This document shows, piece by piece, positions 16,691 to 27,324 of a DNA stretch of 33,619 nucleotides (the first letter of the stretch is position 1; each line of letters starts with the position of its first letter). Position numbers and translations under genes: made by a program. Under the pieces are notes generated by a model. That model worked only from the letters and a program-made list of their open reading frames with translations, did not search any database and was not told the origin of the DNA. Source of the DNA: Bacillota bacterium (GTDB taxonomy: Bacteria; Bacillota; Limnochordia; JAAZLZ01); assembly GCA_012521755.1 (NCBI GenBank), contig JAAYLV010000118.1:1-33619 (forward strand), in the 5' to 3' direction.

Positions 16691-18862
16691 CTAGTCATCT
16701 ACTTGGTCGAACAGCTCGGCCAAGTCATCCCCGATCATGTCACCGATTGTTACTGTATCGGCATCGCTGGGGGAGTAGCGGGGAGGAGTCTCTTCCACTG
16801 GCTCCGGACTGGCCTTGGGCACCTCTCGGATGCTCAGGCCAATGCGATGGGCATCCCCGTCGATGCTAAGTATCTTAACTTGGACTTGTTCGCCCTCTTG
16901 TACTACTTCCCGGGGATCGTTGACATGGTGGTCAGCCATCTGGGAAATATGGACTAGGCCTTCAACTCCATCCTCTAGCTTGACGAAGGCGCCAAAATCC
17001 ACCACCCGGGTTACCTGTCCCTCGACGATTTCTCCTACCCGATAGCGCTCTTCAATGTCATCCCAGGGATCAGGGAGGGTCTGCTTCAAGCCCAAGGAAA
17101 TCCTTTCATTTTCCCTGTCCACGTTCAACACCATGACCCGGATCTCATCATTCTCCGAGACGATGTCCGAGGGATGATTAACCCGACTCCAAGCCATCTC
17201 GGAGACATGCAAGAGGCCCTCTACGCCTGAGCCAATATCCACAAAGGCGCCAAAATCAGTTATTCTACGGACGATGCCTGTAACAATTTGACCCTCTTGC
17301 AGTTCAGCAAAAATCCGGGCCTTGGCCTCTTGATATTCTTCCTCCAGGACCTCTTTGCGGGACAGGACGACATTGTTGCGTTCCCGATCCAACTCGATAA
17401 CCTTCAAGCGCAAGTTCTGGCCTACATATTCATCTAGGTTCTCCACATAATTGCGGGCAACGTGGGATGCCGGCACAAAACCTCTGACGCCCACATCGAC
17501 CAAGAGGCCGCCCTTGACCCGCTCCCGGACCCTAGCTTCGATGACTTGCCCGGTCTGGTGAGCTTCCTCAAGGGTCTCCCAAGTCTTGATGGTGTCGGCG
17601 CGCCGCTTGGAGAGCAGGACATTGCCTTCGTCCTCCACCCGGGTCACAACCACCTGGATCTCATCACCGCACTTGATGACATCCTCAATTGATTGGCCGG
17701 ACCGAAGACCCAGCTCCCGGAAGGGAATTACCCCTTCTGACTTGTACCCGATGTCGACCAAGACTTCATCGTCGCCAACTTGAACCACATGCCCCGTGAC
17801 CATTTGTCCCGGGGTGATGGTCATGAAGGTTTCCTCATACTTGTCCTTCAGGCTCATATCCGACTCGCTTGCGGCTGCCTCCGGCGCCCCCTCTTCCCCT
17901 TCCGGCGCAGCTTCCTCGACCGCGCCATCGTTCTGCGAAACCGTTTCTTCGGTTTCTTCTGGATTTAGGGCATCCATTTCTTCCATAGTCTGCTTTTCCT
18001 CGCTGAACTCCTTCATTCTCCTGATAACCCCCTCAATTAACCATGTGGGCGTGGAGGCCCCCGCCGTGATCCCCACCCTCGTCACGGAGTCGAACCACTC
18101 CTTTTTCAGTTCCGCTTCCGTTTCGATGTGGTACGTGCGAGCACCACCTTGACCACACATTTGTGCCAGTCGCGAGGTGTTAGCACTATTGTGCCCCCCA
18201 ACAACCAGCATAACATCCACCTTTTGTGCCAAGTCATACGCTGCTGCCTGCCGCTGGGCAGTAGCAGGACAGATGGTATTGTAAACCCTGATTTCCTCCG
18301 CCTTCTCCATTAAGGCCGCGACACATGCCCGGTAGTTGTCGAAGGATTGGGTAGTCTGGGCTACTACTCCCATGCGCGCACACCGGGACAGCTCCTTAGC
18401 CTCTGCTGGGGTTGCGATGACCCACCCCTGGCCTTGCAGAGAACCAAGGACAGCTTGTATTTCCGGATGGCCAACCTCGCCGACCACAACTACTTGGTAG
18501 CCGTTCTTCTCCAGGTCGCTAGCCCAGCGAATGGAACGCCTGACGAAGGGGCAGGTGGCATCCACCAGCTTCAACCCTCGCCTCTGGGCATCCTCCCTGA
18601 GGGAGGCCGGCACGCCGTGGGAGCGGACAACCAAGTATCCCGACTCCACCTCATCCAAGGTGCCAGCTACCATGACGCCCATTTGTTCCAACTGGGCAAC
18701 TGCCTGGGGGTTGTGGATCACCGGACCTAATGAGTAGATTCGCTCTTTATTCGCCGCAGCTGTGTTGGCAGCCTCTACCGTTAAGTCCAGGGCACGCTTG
18801 ACCCCAAAACACAACCCGGCATGCTTTGCCAGGATAATCTCCAAACACCCACTCCCTCCCAC
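16691..18862 (-). CDS. ispH-rpsA: Fused 4-hydroxy-3-methylbut-2-enyl diphosphate reductase (IspH/LytB) and S1-domain protein (RpsA-like)
   Basis: 723 aa; N-terminal IspH with conserved Cys (HAGLCFGVKRAL, DATCPFVRR, NTICPATAQRQ), acidic linker, then four S1 repeats (e.g. GIVRRITDFGAFVDIGSGVEGLLHVSEM). Confidence 0.95.
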   Translation of the reverse strand: MGGSGCLEIILAKHAGLCFGVKRALDLTVEAANTAAANKERIYSLGPVIHNPQAVAQLEQMGVMVAGTLDEVESGYLVVRSHGVPASLREDAQRRGLKLVDATCPFVRRSIRWASDLEKNGYQVVVVGEVGHPEIQAVLGSLQGQGWVIATPAEAKELSRCARMGVVAQTTQSFDNYRACVAALMEKAEEIRVYNTICPATAQRQAAAYDLAQKVDVMLVVGGHNSANTSRLAQMCGQGGARTYHIETEAELKKEWFDSVTRVGITAGASTPTWLIEGVIRRMKEFSEEKQTMEEMDALNPEETEETVSQNDGAVEEAAPEGEEGAPEAAASESDMSLKDKYEETFMTITPGQMVTGHVVQVGDDEVLVDIGYKSEGVIPFRELGLRSGQSIEDVIKCGDEIQVVVTRVEDEGNVLLSKRRADTIKTWETLEEAHQTGQVIEARVRERVKGGLLVDVGVRGFVPASHVARNYVENLDEYVGQNLRLKVIELDRERNNVVLSRKEVLEEEYQEAKARIFAELQEGQIVTGIVRRITDFGAFVDIGSGVEGLLHVSEMAWSRVNHPSDIVSENDEIRVMVLNVDRENERISLGLKQTLPDPWDDIEERYRVGEIVEGQVTRVVDFGAFVKLEDGVEGLVHISQMADHHVNDPREVVQEGEQVQVKILSIDGDAHRIGLSIREVPKASPEPVEETPPRYSPSDADTVTIGDMIGDDLAELFDQVDD

Positions 18863-18897
18863 TTATTATTTTCCCAGCATTTTAAAACAATGCTGCT

Positions 18898-19533
18898 TCA
18901 TCCGCCGCATTTGTAATTCGTTGTCACTACCGTAAATCCTTCCCGTCCACCTTCCTCCAGCATTTGCGCGATGCTGTTCCTAATTTCCTGTGTCAACTCA
19001 ACTAATTCATGCTTGGCAACCCTCTCCTTCTTCCCCGGCACCATGATTGGCTTGCCCACAGCAACTCGCACGGCCGACCCTCGAAATGGCTTCTTAGTGT
19101 ACCAAGTGATGGCAACAGGAAGGATCGGGGAGCCTGTTTTCAAGGCCAAGAGGGCCGCACCGTTGTGGAAAGGGCGAAGTCCAACCCCTCGGGTTGTGCC
19201 TTCGGGAAAGACGCCGACAACACCTCCTTCCCTAAGTATTTCCTGAGCCCGACGAATTGCCCCGCGATCTGCCGCCCCCCGCTCCACGGGAAATGCTCCC
19301 AACTTCGTGATTATCCAGCCTAAAGGGAACCACTGAAAGAGTTCCTTCTTGGCCATGAAATGCACTAAACGAGGGAAGATGAAGTAAAGGAGGGGGGGAT
19401 CGAGTTTGCTTGTATGATTAGCCGCCAGAATGCAGCCTCCTTCAGGAGGGACCTGTTCGAGGCCAAGAACCTCGAAGCCATATACCACCTGGAAGACAAA
19501 CCGGCCAACCTTCCGCAACAATCGGTACATCAC
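18898..19533 (-). CDS. plsC: 1-acyl-sn-glycerol-3-phosphate acyltransferase
   Basis: 211 aa; AANHTSKLDPPLL (HX4D) and FPEGTTRG motifs. Confidence 0.94.
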   Translation of the reverse strand: MMYRLLRKVGRFVFQVVYGFEVLGLEQVPPEGGCILAANHTSKLDPPLLYFIFPRLVHFMAKKELFQWFPLGWIITKLGAFPVERGAADRGAIRRAQEILREGGVVGVFPEGTTRGVGLRPFHNGAALLALKTGSPILPVAITWYTKKPFRGSAVRVAVGKPIMVPGKKERVAKHELVELTQEIRNSIAQMLEEGGREGFTVVTTNYKCGG

Positions 19534-20204
19534 GGGGTATCTTCCCCCTTTATCGCCAAGGCCAGCTGCACAATTTGATCCACTACCTCGTCCACATCCA
19601 ATTCCGTCGAATCGATGATGATGGCATCATCGGCGATCCGGAGCGGGCCGACTTCTCGTTCTCGATCCATCTTATCCCGGGCCCTGATTTCCTGTTCCAC
19701 CTCTTCCCGGGAGGCCTCCACTCCCTTCTCCTGCCACTCCAATTGACGGCGCCTGGCCCGTTCGGCCAACGAAGCGGTCAAGAATATCTTCAGTTCAGCT
19801 TCGGGAAGGATGACGGTCCCCACATCCCTCCCATCCATGACCACTCCTCCTTCAGCCCCCATTTGCCGTTGACATTCCACAAGGAAAGCCCGCACTAAGG
19901 GTATGCAGGCCACCTCCGAGACGAGGGCTGTCACTTGGGGTGTACGGATGGCCTCAGAGACATCTTCCCCGTTGAGGAGCGTCCTTCCCGACCGGTACAC
20001 GATCGATGTTTCCTCAAGGAGCCTGGACATCCCTTCTTCATCCTGGGGACTGATCCCCATTCTCACGGCCTGCAAGGCGACAGCGCGATACATGGCGCCC
20101 GTATCCACGTATGTATATCCCAAGCGCTCCGCAACGCAGCGGGCAACGGTGCTCTTGCCGGCACCAGCAGGTCCGTCGATAGTGATGGTCAGTCTCTTAG
20201 TCAT
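19530..20204 (-). CDS. cmk: Cytidylate kinase
   Basis: 224 aa; TIDGPAGAGKSTVARCVAERLGYTYVDTGAMYRAVAL, MDGRDVGTVILPEAELKIFLTAS. Confidence 0.97.
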   Translation of the reverse strand: MTKRLTITIDGPAGAGKSTVARCVAERLGYTYVDTGAMYRAVALQAVRMGISPQDEEGMSRLLEETSIVYRSGRTLLNGEDVSEAIRTPQVTALVSEVACIPLVRAFLVECQRQMGAEGGVVMDGRDVGTVILPEAELKIFLTASLAERARRRQLEWQEKGVEASREEVEQEIRARDKMDREREVGPLRIADDAIIIDSTELDVDEVVDQIVQLALAIKGEDTP

Positions 20205-21502
20205 GCAACCTCCACCTGTAGGCCTAGATCCGTCAACACATCGATGAATCCGGGAAAGGAAACATCAGCACAGTCAAAACCCGTGACGATGACCGGCTGC
20301 TTCGCCAGCAGGCCGGCACAAGCCAGGGCCAAGGCCAGCCGATGGTCCCCGCGGCTGGAGACGGCTCCACCCCTTATTTCCTGGGGGCCATCGATGACGA
20401 GACCGTCGTCCCTAGTCTCGACGACGACTCCCAGCTCTCCTAAAGCTGCCCCCAGCTCCTGGATCCTGTCTGTCTCCTTTACCCGCAGTTCCCTCGCATC
20501 CCGCACAACCGTCCTTCCCTTCGCTTTGGCGGCGACGACGGCCAGGATGGGGATCTCATCAATCAGGCGGGGAATCATCCCGCCCGCCACCGTGACGCCT
20601 CGCAGCTCTGTCCCCTCCACCACCACATCGGCTACCGGCTCGCCGCAGACCTCCCGCTCCTTCTCCAGCTCAACGGTCGCGCCCATCGCCCGCAGCACAT
20701 CGAAGAAGCCCGTTCGGGTCGGGTTCACCCCCACATTCTCCACCCTTAGTATGCTCCCGGGGGAGCAGGCGGCAACGGCGATGGGAAATGCCGCGGAAGA
20801 TAGATCGCCGGGGATGGCGATGTGCCGCCCCCGGGGCTCCTCCGTGACCGGGCCGATGGCGACCCACCCATCACCTTTGGCGATGGGGATGCCGAAATAG
20901 CTCATCATCCGTTCGGTATGGTCCCGGGAAAGCCACGGCTCGGCTACCTTGCTCACCCCCGATGCGTAAAGGGAGGCAAGCAAGATAGCCGATTTCACTT
21001 GGGCTGAAGGAACAGGTGTGCGATAAGAGATCGGCTTGAGAGGGCCTCCTCTGATGGCCAAGGGGGGAAAGCGTCCCTCGCTTCGCCCATCGACCTGGGC
21101 TCCCATTTCCCGCAAGGGGTTGGCAACCCGGTCCATGGGACGTTTGCACAAAGAAGCATCGCCCGTCAAGATGGTCAAGAAGTCATGTCCCGCCACGACG
21201 CCCGCCAGCAGCCTCATCGTCGTCCCCGAGTTTCCCGCATCGAGGACTGCGGTGGGTTCAGACAAACCCCTCAGTCCCCGGCCTTCGATGAGGAGGCTGT
21301 CCTCATCCCAGCGGAATCTGACCCCTAATAGATCAAGGCAGGCCAAGGTAGACAGGCAATCGGCACTCTGCAAGAACCCATCTACTTTGGTCTGCCCAGT
21401 GGCCAACGAACCTAAGATCGCTGCTCTGTGCGAAATCGACTTGTCGCCAGGCACCCTAATAGTCCCCACAAGCCCATCACAAGGCTTGATGCACAAATCC
21501 AT
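20201..21502 (-). CDS. aroA: 3-phosphoshikimate 1-carboxyvinyltransferase (EPSP synthase)
   Basis: 433 aa; VPGDKSISHRAAILGSLA, LDAGNSGTTMRLLAGV, RVKETDRIQELGAALGELG. Confidence 0.97.
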   Translation of the reverse strand: MDLCIKPCDGLVGTIRVPGDKSISHRAAILGSLATGQTKVDGFLQSADCLSTLACLDLLGVRFRWDEDSLLIEGRGLRGLSEPTAVLDAGNSGTTMRLLAGVVAGHDFLTILTGDASLCKRPMDRVANPLREMGAQVDGRSEGRFPPLAIRGGPLKPISYRTPVPSAQVKSAILLASLYASGVSKVAEPWLSRDHTERMMSYFGIPIAKGDGWVAIGPVTEEPRGRHIAIPGDLSSAAFPIAVAACSPGSILRVENVGVNPTRTGFFDVLRAMGATVELEKEREVCGEPVADVVVEGTELRGVTVAGGMIPRLIDEIPILAVVAAKAKGRTVVRDARELRVKETDRIQELGAALGELGVVVETRDDGLVIDGPQEIRGGAVSSRGDHRLALALACAGLLAKQPVIVTGFDCADVSFPGFIDVLTDLGLQVEVA

Positions 21503-21515
21503 CCTCTAGTACAAC

Positions 21516-22628
21516 CTACCTCTCCCGGGCAGTAAAACCGGCAGCGCGTAAGACGGAAACGGCTCGCTGTACTGACTCCCGATTACCCAGGCCTAAACGC
21601 AACGTTCCGCCCTCACCCTCCCGTACACGCAATATTTCTATGTCCACGATGTTTATTCCTTCTTGAGCCAGCAAAATTGCCACCCTGCCGATGGCCCCCG
21701 GCTCATCGGCCAAGACGACAACCAGCTCATACAAGGGAGCCAGCATCCCTTTCACCTTCGCCGGTATCTCCTGCCGCACTTTGCGGGCATCATCCAGGGC
21801 TGCAACAAGCTCGGCTTCCTGGCCTAGGGCCAGCATATCCCTCATGGAGCGGATTACCCCCTGGAACTCGTCGATCATCTCCAGAACCCGTTCCTTGTTG
21901 CTCAGGAAGATATCCCGCCAAAGGTAGGGATCTCCCCCAGCGATCCGCGTCGTATCTCGAAATCCGCCGGCGGCCAGGGAAAAGTAGACTTCACTGGAGG
22001 CCGCTTTGGCCAGGGTGTTCACCAGGGCGGCCGCCACCATGTGGGGCAAATGGCTCACCGCGGCAACGACCCGATCATGTTCCCAAGGGTCCATGAAAAT
22101 GGGCCTCGCTCCTGTGGCTTGGACCAGCTCCAGCAGCTTTCCCGTGAGATAGTGATCCTTTTGCTCAGGAGTGGGCGTGAGCACATAGAAAGCATTCTCG
22201 AAAAGGTACGGATCGGCGGCGGCGATGCCCCCCCGCTCCGAACCGGCCATGGGATGGCCGCCAATGAAGACTACCCCCGGAGGCAAAGCCTCCTTCGCGG
22301 CGAGGAACACTGAGCCTTTGCTGCTGCCCACATCGGTCACTAAAGCCCCGGGGGCAAGATGGGCGGCCATAGCCTGCAAAACCCGGGGGATCTGACCGAC
22401 GGGGGTAGCGATGACCACCACTTCTGCCTGCCTGATCCCCATCGCCAAATCGCCAGCGGCCCGGTGGACCGCTCCCATCCGGACTGCATCCTCCCGGGCG
22501 TTAGGGTCAGTATCGATGCCGATAATCTCGCCGACAACGTCGGCTCGGCGCAAGGCCATCCCAAAGGACCCGCCGATTAGTCCCAGCCCCACGATGGCCA
22601 GCCGCTGGCACAGCTTGCTCATAGACAT
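21516..22628 (-). CDS. tyrA: Prephenate dehydrogenase with C-terminal ACT domain
   Basis: ORF 21516..22805, likely start MSMSKL at 22628 overlapping the aroF stop. [50 protein letters not shown]. Confidence 0.94.
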   Translation of the reverse strand: MSMSKLCQRLAIVGLGLIGGSFGMALRRADVVGEIIGIDTDPNAREDAVRMGAVHRAAGDLAMGIRQAEVVVIATPVGQIPRVLQAMAAHLAPGALVTDVGSSKGSVFLAAKEALPPGVVFIGGHPMAGSERGGIAAADPYLFENAFYVLTPTPEQKDHYLTGKLLELVQATGARPIFMDPWEHDRVVAAVSHLPHMVAAALVNTLAKAASSEVYFSLAAGGFRDTTRIAGGDPYLWRDIFLSNKERVLEMIDEFQGVIRSMRDMLALGQEAELVAALDDARKVRQEIPAKVKGMLAPLYELVVVLADEPGAIGRVAILLAQEGINIVDIEILRVREGEGGTLRLGLGNRESVQRAVSVLRAAGFTARER

Positions 22629-23632
22629 CGCCCTACCGCTTCCGCAACCGCGGCCAGCTCGCCCATGAGCTGAGCAAACTTCTCCGGCTTCAAGGATTGG
22701 GGGCCATCGGATAAGGCCAGCTCCGGATTGGGATGGACCTCGATGATCAACCCATCGGCCCCCGCAGCGACGGCTGCTTTGCTCATCGGGCCGACCAAGC
22801 GCCACTTGCCGGTGGAATGGCTCGGATCCACCAGCACAGGCAGGTGGGATATCCGCTGGACTTCAGCAACAGCACTCAAATCAAGGGTATTGCGAGTTGC
22901 CGTCTCATAGGTGCGAATGCCCCGTTCACACAGAATCACATCATAGTTGCCCGCGGAAACGATGTATTCGGCCGCCATCAGCCACTCGGCGATGGTGGCA
23001 GCCAAGCCCCGCTTGAGGAGCACCGGCTTTTTCGCCCGGCCCACCTCGCGCAGGAGAACAAAGTTCTGCATATTGCGGGCCCCAACCTGCAGCATGTCCA
23101 CATAGCGGCTCACAAGCTCCACATCCCTTGGATTGACCACCTCCGTCACCACGGGCAGCCCCGTGATGCGCCGCGCCTCCGCAAGGAGAGCCAGGCCAGT
23201 CTCTTCTAGCCCTTGGAAGGAATAAGGGGATGTTCGCGGCTTGTAGGCGCCTCCCCGCAAGACAGACGCTCCGGCCGCTTTCACAGCCTGGGCAGTCTCC
23301 AGGAGCTGCTCCTCGCTTTCCACCGCGCAGGGCCCGGCGATCACCGGGACCCTATTTCCTCCAAACTCCGCCTCACCGACGCGAACGATGGTCTTTTCCG
23401 GCTTAAACTCCCGACCAGCCAGCTTGAAGGGCTGCAGGATCGGCACGATCCTTTCAACCCCATCCATGACCTCCAGGGAGCTGACCGCCAAGCTCTTTTT
23501 CTCACCGATCGCTCCGATGATGGTGCGCTCGACGCCCCTGGACAGATGGATGTCAAAGCCAAACTCTTTCAGACGTTTAATGACTTCATCGACTTGCCTG
23601 TCCGATGCACCCCGTTCCATGACGACGATCAT
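22619..23632 (-). CDS. aroF: 3-deoxy-7-phosphoheptulonate synthase (DAHP synthase, type I-beta with N-terminal ferredoxin-like/ACT domain)
   Basis: 337 aa; [46 protein letters not shown]-terminal regulatory domain. Confidence 0.96.
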   Translation of the reverse strand: MIVVMERGASDRQVDEVIKRLKEFGFDIHLSRGVERTIIGAIGEKKSLAVSSLEVMDGVERIVPILQPFKLAGREFKPEKTIVRVGEAEFGGNRVPVIAGPCAVESEEQLLETAQAVKAAGASVLRGGAYKPRTSPYSFQGLEETGLALLAEARRITGLPVVTEVVNPRDVELVSRYVDMLQVGARNMQNFVLLREVGRAKKPVLLKRGLAATIAEWLMAAEYIVSAGNYDVILCERGIRTYETATRNTLDLSAVAEVQRISHLPVLVDPSHSTGKWRLVGPMSKAAVAAGADGLIIEVHPNPELALSDGPQSLKPEKFAQLMGELAAVAEAVGRCL

Positions 23633-24765
23633 AGCGTGACACCACCTTCTTTTGACAGCACATCAATCAGAGCATCGATGAAACGCCGATTATCTTGCTC
23701 CCGGCCCACAGTCACCCGGATAAAGCCTGGAAGACCAAATGAATCCCCCGCCCTGATGATGACGCCTCTTTTTAGCATTGCCCCCATGAACTTTCGGGAG
23801 TCCATGCCCACATTGACCAGGATGAAGTTGCTTTCGCTGGGAAGATAGGAAAGGCCAAGACGCTCAAACTCCTGATACAAGAAGGCCTTCCCCGCCCTGT
23901 TTACGGCGCGGGATTCTTCTAGGAACTCTTCATCGGTCAAAGCGGCAAGGGCCGCAGCTTGGGCCAAGGAATTCACATTGAAGGGCTCCCGCACCCTGTT
24001 GATGGCAGCGATCACTTCGGGATCGCCAATGCCATAGCCAACCCGCAAGCCGGCAAGGCCGTAAATCTTAGAGAAGGTGCGTAAAACCACCAAGTTTTTC
24101 CGTGACGGGAGCATGGCCACCGTATCTGGGTAGGCCGGGTCATCGACATACTCATAATAGGCCTCATCCATCACCACCAGCACCCTTGGCGGTACTGCAT
24201 CCAAGAACCGTTCCAGCTCTTCCACCCCCACGAAGGTGCCGGTAGGATTGTTGGGATTGCAGATGAAGACCATTTTAGTCTTTGGGCTAACAGCTTGGGC
24301 CATGGCTTCCAAATCAAAGGTGTAGTCCTTCATGGGCACCACCACATCCTGGGCGCCCATGAGCCTGGCGACAAACTGATAGACGCTGAAGGTATGCTCC
24401 GAGACGATGACTTCATCCTCTGGGATGAGGAAAGTCTCGCCCAGCATCCGCAGTATCTCATCGGAGCCATTGCCTAGGATCAGCTGCTCCGGAGCCACAC
24501 CTAAATGCTTCGATAGGGCCTCCTTCAGATAGTAGGAGTTGCTATCGGGGTAGATATGGATGCGCCTTGCAGCTTCCTGGAGGGCTTTTACTCCTCTAGG
24601 ACTTGGCCCCAAGGGATTCTCATTGGAGGCAAGCTTGATGACGTCATCGATTCCCAATTCCCTTTGTACCTCTTCAATGGGTTTCCCGGGAACATAAGGC
24701 TCGATGCGTAGAATGGTCGATCTGATTTCCGGCAGCTTCATCGCGATTGGTGCCCCGGGCGGCAC
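23629..24765 (-). CDS. hisC: Histidinol-phosphate aminotransferase family
   Basis: 378 aa; [49 protein letters not shown]; the start may be ATG 24741. Confidence 0.93.
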   Translation of the reverse strand: MPPGAPIAMKLPEIRSTILRIEPYVPGKPIEEVQRELGIDDVIKLASNENPLGPSPRGVKALQEAARRIHIYPDSNSYYLKEALSKHLGVAPEQLILGNGSDEILRMLGETFLIPEDEVIVSEHTFSVYQFVARLMGAQDVVVPMKDYTFDLEAMAQAVSPKTKMVFICNPNNPTGTFVGVEELERFLDAVPPRVLVVMDEAYYEYVDDPAYPDTVAMLPSRKNLVVLRTFSKIYGLAGLRVGYGIGDPEVIAAINRVREPFNVNSLAQAAALAALTDEEFLEESRAVNRAGKAFLYQEFERLGLSYLPSESNFILVNVGMDSRKFMGAMLKRGVIIRAGDSFGLPGFIRVTVGREQDNRRFIDALIDVLSKEGGVTL

Positions 24766-24798
24766 CTACCCCCTTTCGATGACAATGCAGACTGAGAT

Positions 24799-25161
24799 CT
24801 AGTTCAAATCGGGCCGCAGGGAAGCGGCCTCACCGAGGTAAATGTGCTTAATTTCTTCTTGCGTCCGAGGGGTGTTGACATGGAGCAGCACCCGAATGCA
24901 GCGGGGCAAGGCGCCAGGCACCGGTATCTCCCTGGCACACATCAGGGCCGGCTGCAGGAGGCCAATCTGCCGAGCGGCCTTGGCCGGGAACGCCGCGTTG
25001 AGATCATCGGTCACAGTAAAGATGATGCTAGCGATATCTCCCTTGGCCAGATCGTTTGCCCTCATAATCTCCCGCAGCAGAGTCTCCGTTGCCGCTAGGA
25101 TCTGTTCCGCTGAATTTTCCTGGACAGTAATCGCTCCCCTGATGCCTCGAACCCCTGCCAT
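24799..25161 (-). CDS. aroH: Chorismate mutase, AroH type
   Basis: ORF 24799..25428, true start most likely at 25161 (MAGVRGIRGAITVQENSAEQILAATETLLREI); FTVTDDLNAAFPAKAAR, CIRVLLHVNT. Confidence 0.94.
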   Translation of the reverse strand: MAGVRGIRGAITVQENSAEQILAATETLLREIMRANDLAKGDIASIIFTVTDDLNAAFPAKAARQIGLLQPALMCAREIPVPGALPRCIRVLLHVNTPRTQEEIKHIYLGEAASLRPDLN

Positions 25162-25232
25162 GACAGCGCCTCCCAAGTGTGAGGAAATTTGCCTATAGTG
25201 TAGCATAAAGCCATATGGCTGTAAAGGAAGGT

Positions 25233-25958
25233 TCAATCCAAGCTGACAGCCTTCCTGAGGGCCCGGATTTCCCCATCTTTGAGATGTCGCCACTTTCCCG
25301 GAGGAAGTGACCCTAGTTGAACCGGTCCAAGCCTGATCCGGCAGAGCCTCAAAACCCCATGTCCCACTTTGTCGCACATACGGCGAATCTGCCGTTTGCG
25401 CCCCTCTTTGATGGTGAACTCGAGGCAAGTTGAGCCGGGCCGTTCTTCGACCAGCCTAACCTTGGCCGGGGCAGTTGGGCCATCCTCCAGCTCCACCCCC
25501 CGCGCTAGTTCCTCCAGGGCATGGGCCGTTGGTCGGCCGGCTACCTCCACCAGATAGACTTTCTCCACGCCGAAGGAAGGATGGGTCAGCCGGTAGACTA
25601 GGTCGCCGTCATTGGTGAGGAGCACCAATCCTTCACTGTCGAAGTCGAGCCGCCCTGCTGGATATAGCCGAAGCTCCATGGGACCCAAAAGATCCATGAT
25701 TGTCGGACGTCCCCAGGGGTCCCTTACCGTCGTAACATAGCCTGGGGGCTTGTGCAGCAAAAGATACTCCCGCGTTTCGGGGATTAGCCTTAGGACCCGA
25801 CCATCGAGGGATACCGTATCCTTAGTTGGGTCGACCTTGGTCCCCAGCTCGGTGACGACCTCCCCGTTAACCTGGACTCGACCCTCCTTAATCATAGCTT
25901 CACAGGCGCGGCGAGAGCCGACTCCCGCCCGGGCCATGAGTTTATGCAGCCTCTCCAC
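25233..25958 (-). CDS. rluB: Pseudouridine synthase, RluB/RsuA family
   Basis: 241 aa; N-terminal S4 domain (MERLHKLMARAGVGSRRACEAMI), YPAGRLDFDSEGLVLLTNDG, EGRKRQIRRMCDKVGH. Confidence 0.93.
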   Translation of the reverse strand: MERLHKLMARAGVGSRRACEAMIKEGRVQVNGEVVTELGTKVDPTKDTVSLDGRVLRLIPETREYLLLHKPPGYVTTVRDPWGRPTIMDLLGPMELRLYPAGRLDFDSEGLVLLTNDGDLVYRLTHPSFGVEKVYLVEVAGRPTAHALEELARGVELEDGPTAPAKVRLVEERPGSTCLEFTIKEGRKRQIRRMCDKVGHGVLRLCRIRLGPVQLGSLPPGKWRHLKDGEIRALRKAVSLD

Positions 25959-25988
25959 CCCATCACCCCCGCCTCCAGTATACCACGG

Positions 25989-27266
25989 CTAAAGGAGGGG
26001 TTTAGCGAAAACATTGGTCAAACCAACTCCCGCAACCCGATCTTCAACTTGCCCCAAGTGGGTGGTGTAAAGGCCACTTTCCTTCATGCGGGCAAAGTAC
26101 GGGCCCCCGGAAAAGGTGTATCTAGTCCCTATCTCCCCCATCTCGATTTGTCCCCGCACCCAGGCAATGAAGTCCCCCACAGCCAAATCTCGGGGCAAGA
26201 CTAAGGGGGACAGGTCCAAGGCAAACCGCGCCGCATTGTGGCCGGCGAGGGTGCCAGTCACTAACGCTTCGGTGTGGCCAACCGCAAGGCCAGCCTTTTC
26301 CCCGGCGCAAAAAAGGTTGTCGAGTCCTGCCACCCTCAGGGCATCATCCCGTGGGGTGACAAGGCCAAAGCGGACGGAATTGCCGCGGCCTCCCCCGTAG
26401 GGATCGCAATAAGTCACCCTTTCCATGCCTGGCAGGCGGCGCAGTTCGTCGAGGGGGAAATAGGGAGTCATCAGTTTAACCTGACCGGTGTCAAGGAGGA
26501 CCAAGTTGTCCGCATACTCCGGGAGGGCATACTGCTGACAAGCCTTGCGCCCGAGCATTTCCCCGTGGACCAAGTACTTGGGGACAGGTATGAGCACACA
26601 GCCATTGGTATCGAGCCGATGGGAAAGCCAGCTGGCCACTGTATGTTTGTTGAGCTCGCAGGAGCCGCTCATTCCCAGGGCTTGCTCGCAGGTTTTCTCT
26701 TCGACCCTGGCCTTAGCGGCCAGACTGACCCGCGGTCCGAAGGTGGGACAACGAAAGATGCACATCACACAACCTGCTCCGTAGCGAAGACAACTCCCGG
26801 GCGGGCCTGCGGTGCCGGTAGCATCCACGTAGGCGTCGCCTTCGATTGTCTCGCCGCTGGCCAGGACGACGCCAACCACCCGCCGGCCTACGGTGTGGGC
26901 ATCCACCACCCTGCTTTCGAGCAGGAGCTGGATGCCCTCCTTGAGGATCAAGTCCCGGACGCTCGCTTCGATGACCTCCACATCATAAAGGCTGGCATGG
27001 ACATGTCCGGGAAAGGAAAGATTTGTATGGCGGGCACTATCCTCCATTACCTTGATGATGTTCCCGCCGCCCATGCACCTTAGCTCTTCTAAGGCCGTGA
27101 GCCGCCCGTTATTCTTGAATATCCCCCCCACCAATCCCGAGCCTAAGAGCATGTTCGTCCTTTCAACGAGGATAACATCAAGCCCCGCTTTCCTGGCAGC
27201 AAGGGCCGCCGCACAACCGGCCCACCCGCCGCCCACGACTACCACCTGAGGCCGCACCATAGCCAC
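25989..27266 (-). CDS. FAD-dependent oxidoreductase (GidA/TrmFO-like fold), function unknown
   Basis: 425 aa; N-terminal dinucleotide motif VVVVGGGWAGCAAALAARKAGLDVILVER, VDATGTAG, C-terminal GLDNLFCAGEKAG; Cys cluster CLRYGAGCVMCIFRC. Confidence 0.85.
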   Translation of the reverse strand: MAMVRPQVVVVGGGWAGCAAALAARKAGLDVILVERTNMLLGSGLVGGIFKNNGRLTALEELRCMGGGNIIKVMEDSARHTNLSFPGHVHASLYDVEVIEASVRDLILKEGIQLLLESRVVDAHTVGRRVVGVVLASGETIEGDAYVDATGTAGPPGSCLRYGAGCVMCIFRCPTFGPRVSLAAKARVEEKTCEQALGMSGSCELNKHTVASWLSHRLDTNGCVLIPVPKYLVHGEMLGRKACQQYALPEYADNLVLLDTGQVKLMTPYFPLDELRRLPGMERVTYCDPYGGGRGNSVRFGLVTPRDDALRVAGLDNLFCAGEKAGLAVGHTEALVTGTLAGHNAARFALDLSPLVLPRDLAVGDFIAWVRGQIEMGEIGTRYTFSGGPYFARMKESGLYTTHLGQVEDRVAGVGLTNVFAKPLL

Positions 27267-27324
27267 GCACCCCCCTGTGGTATCTTATGAGGGGAAGGGC
27301 AGGTCGACGCAGACTTTAGCCCAC

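Noticed and set aside
22629-22805. N-terminal extension of the tyrA ORF ([14 protein letters not shown]...)
   Set aside because: It lies in antisense-like sequence of the aroF coding region in another frame. The conserved start of the domain fits MSMSKL at 22628.
25162-25428. 89-residue N-terminal extension of the aroH ORF
   Set aside because: The extension overlaps rluB and has no domain character. AroH proteins begin near MAGVRGIRGAIT (25161).
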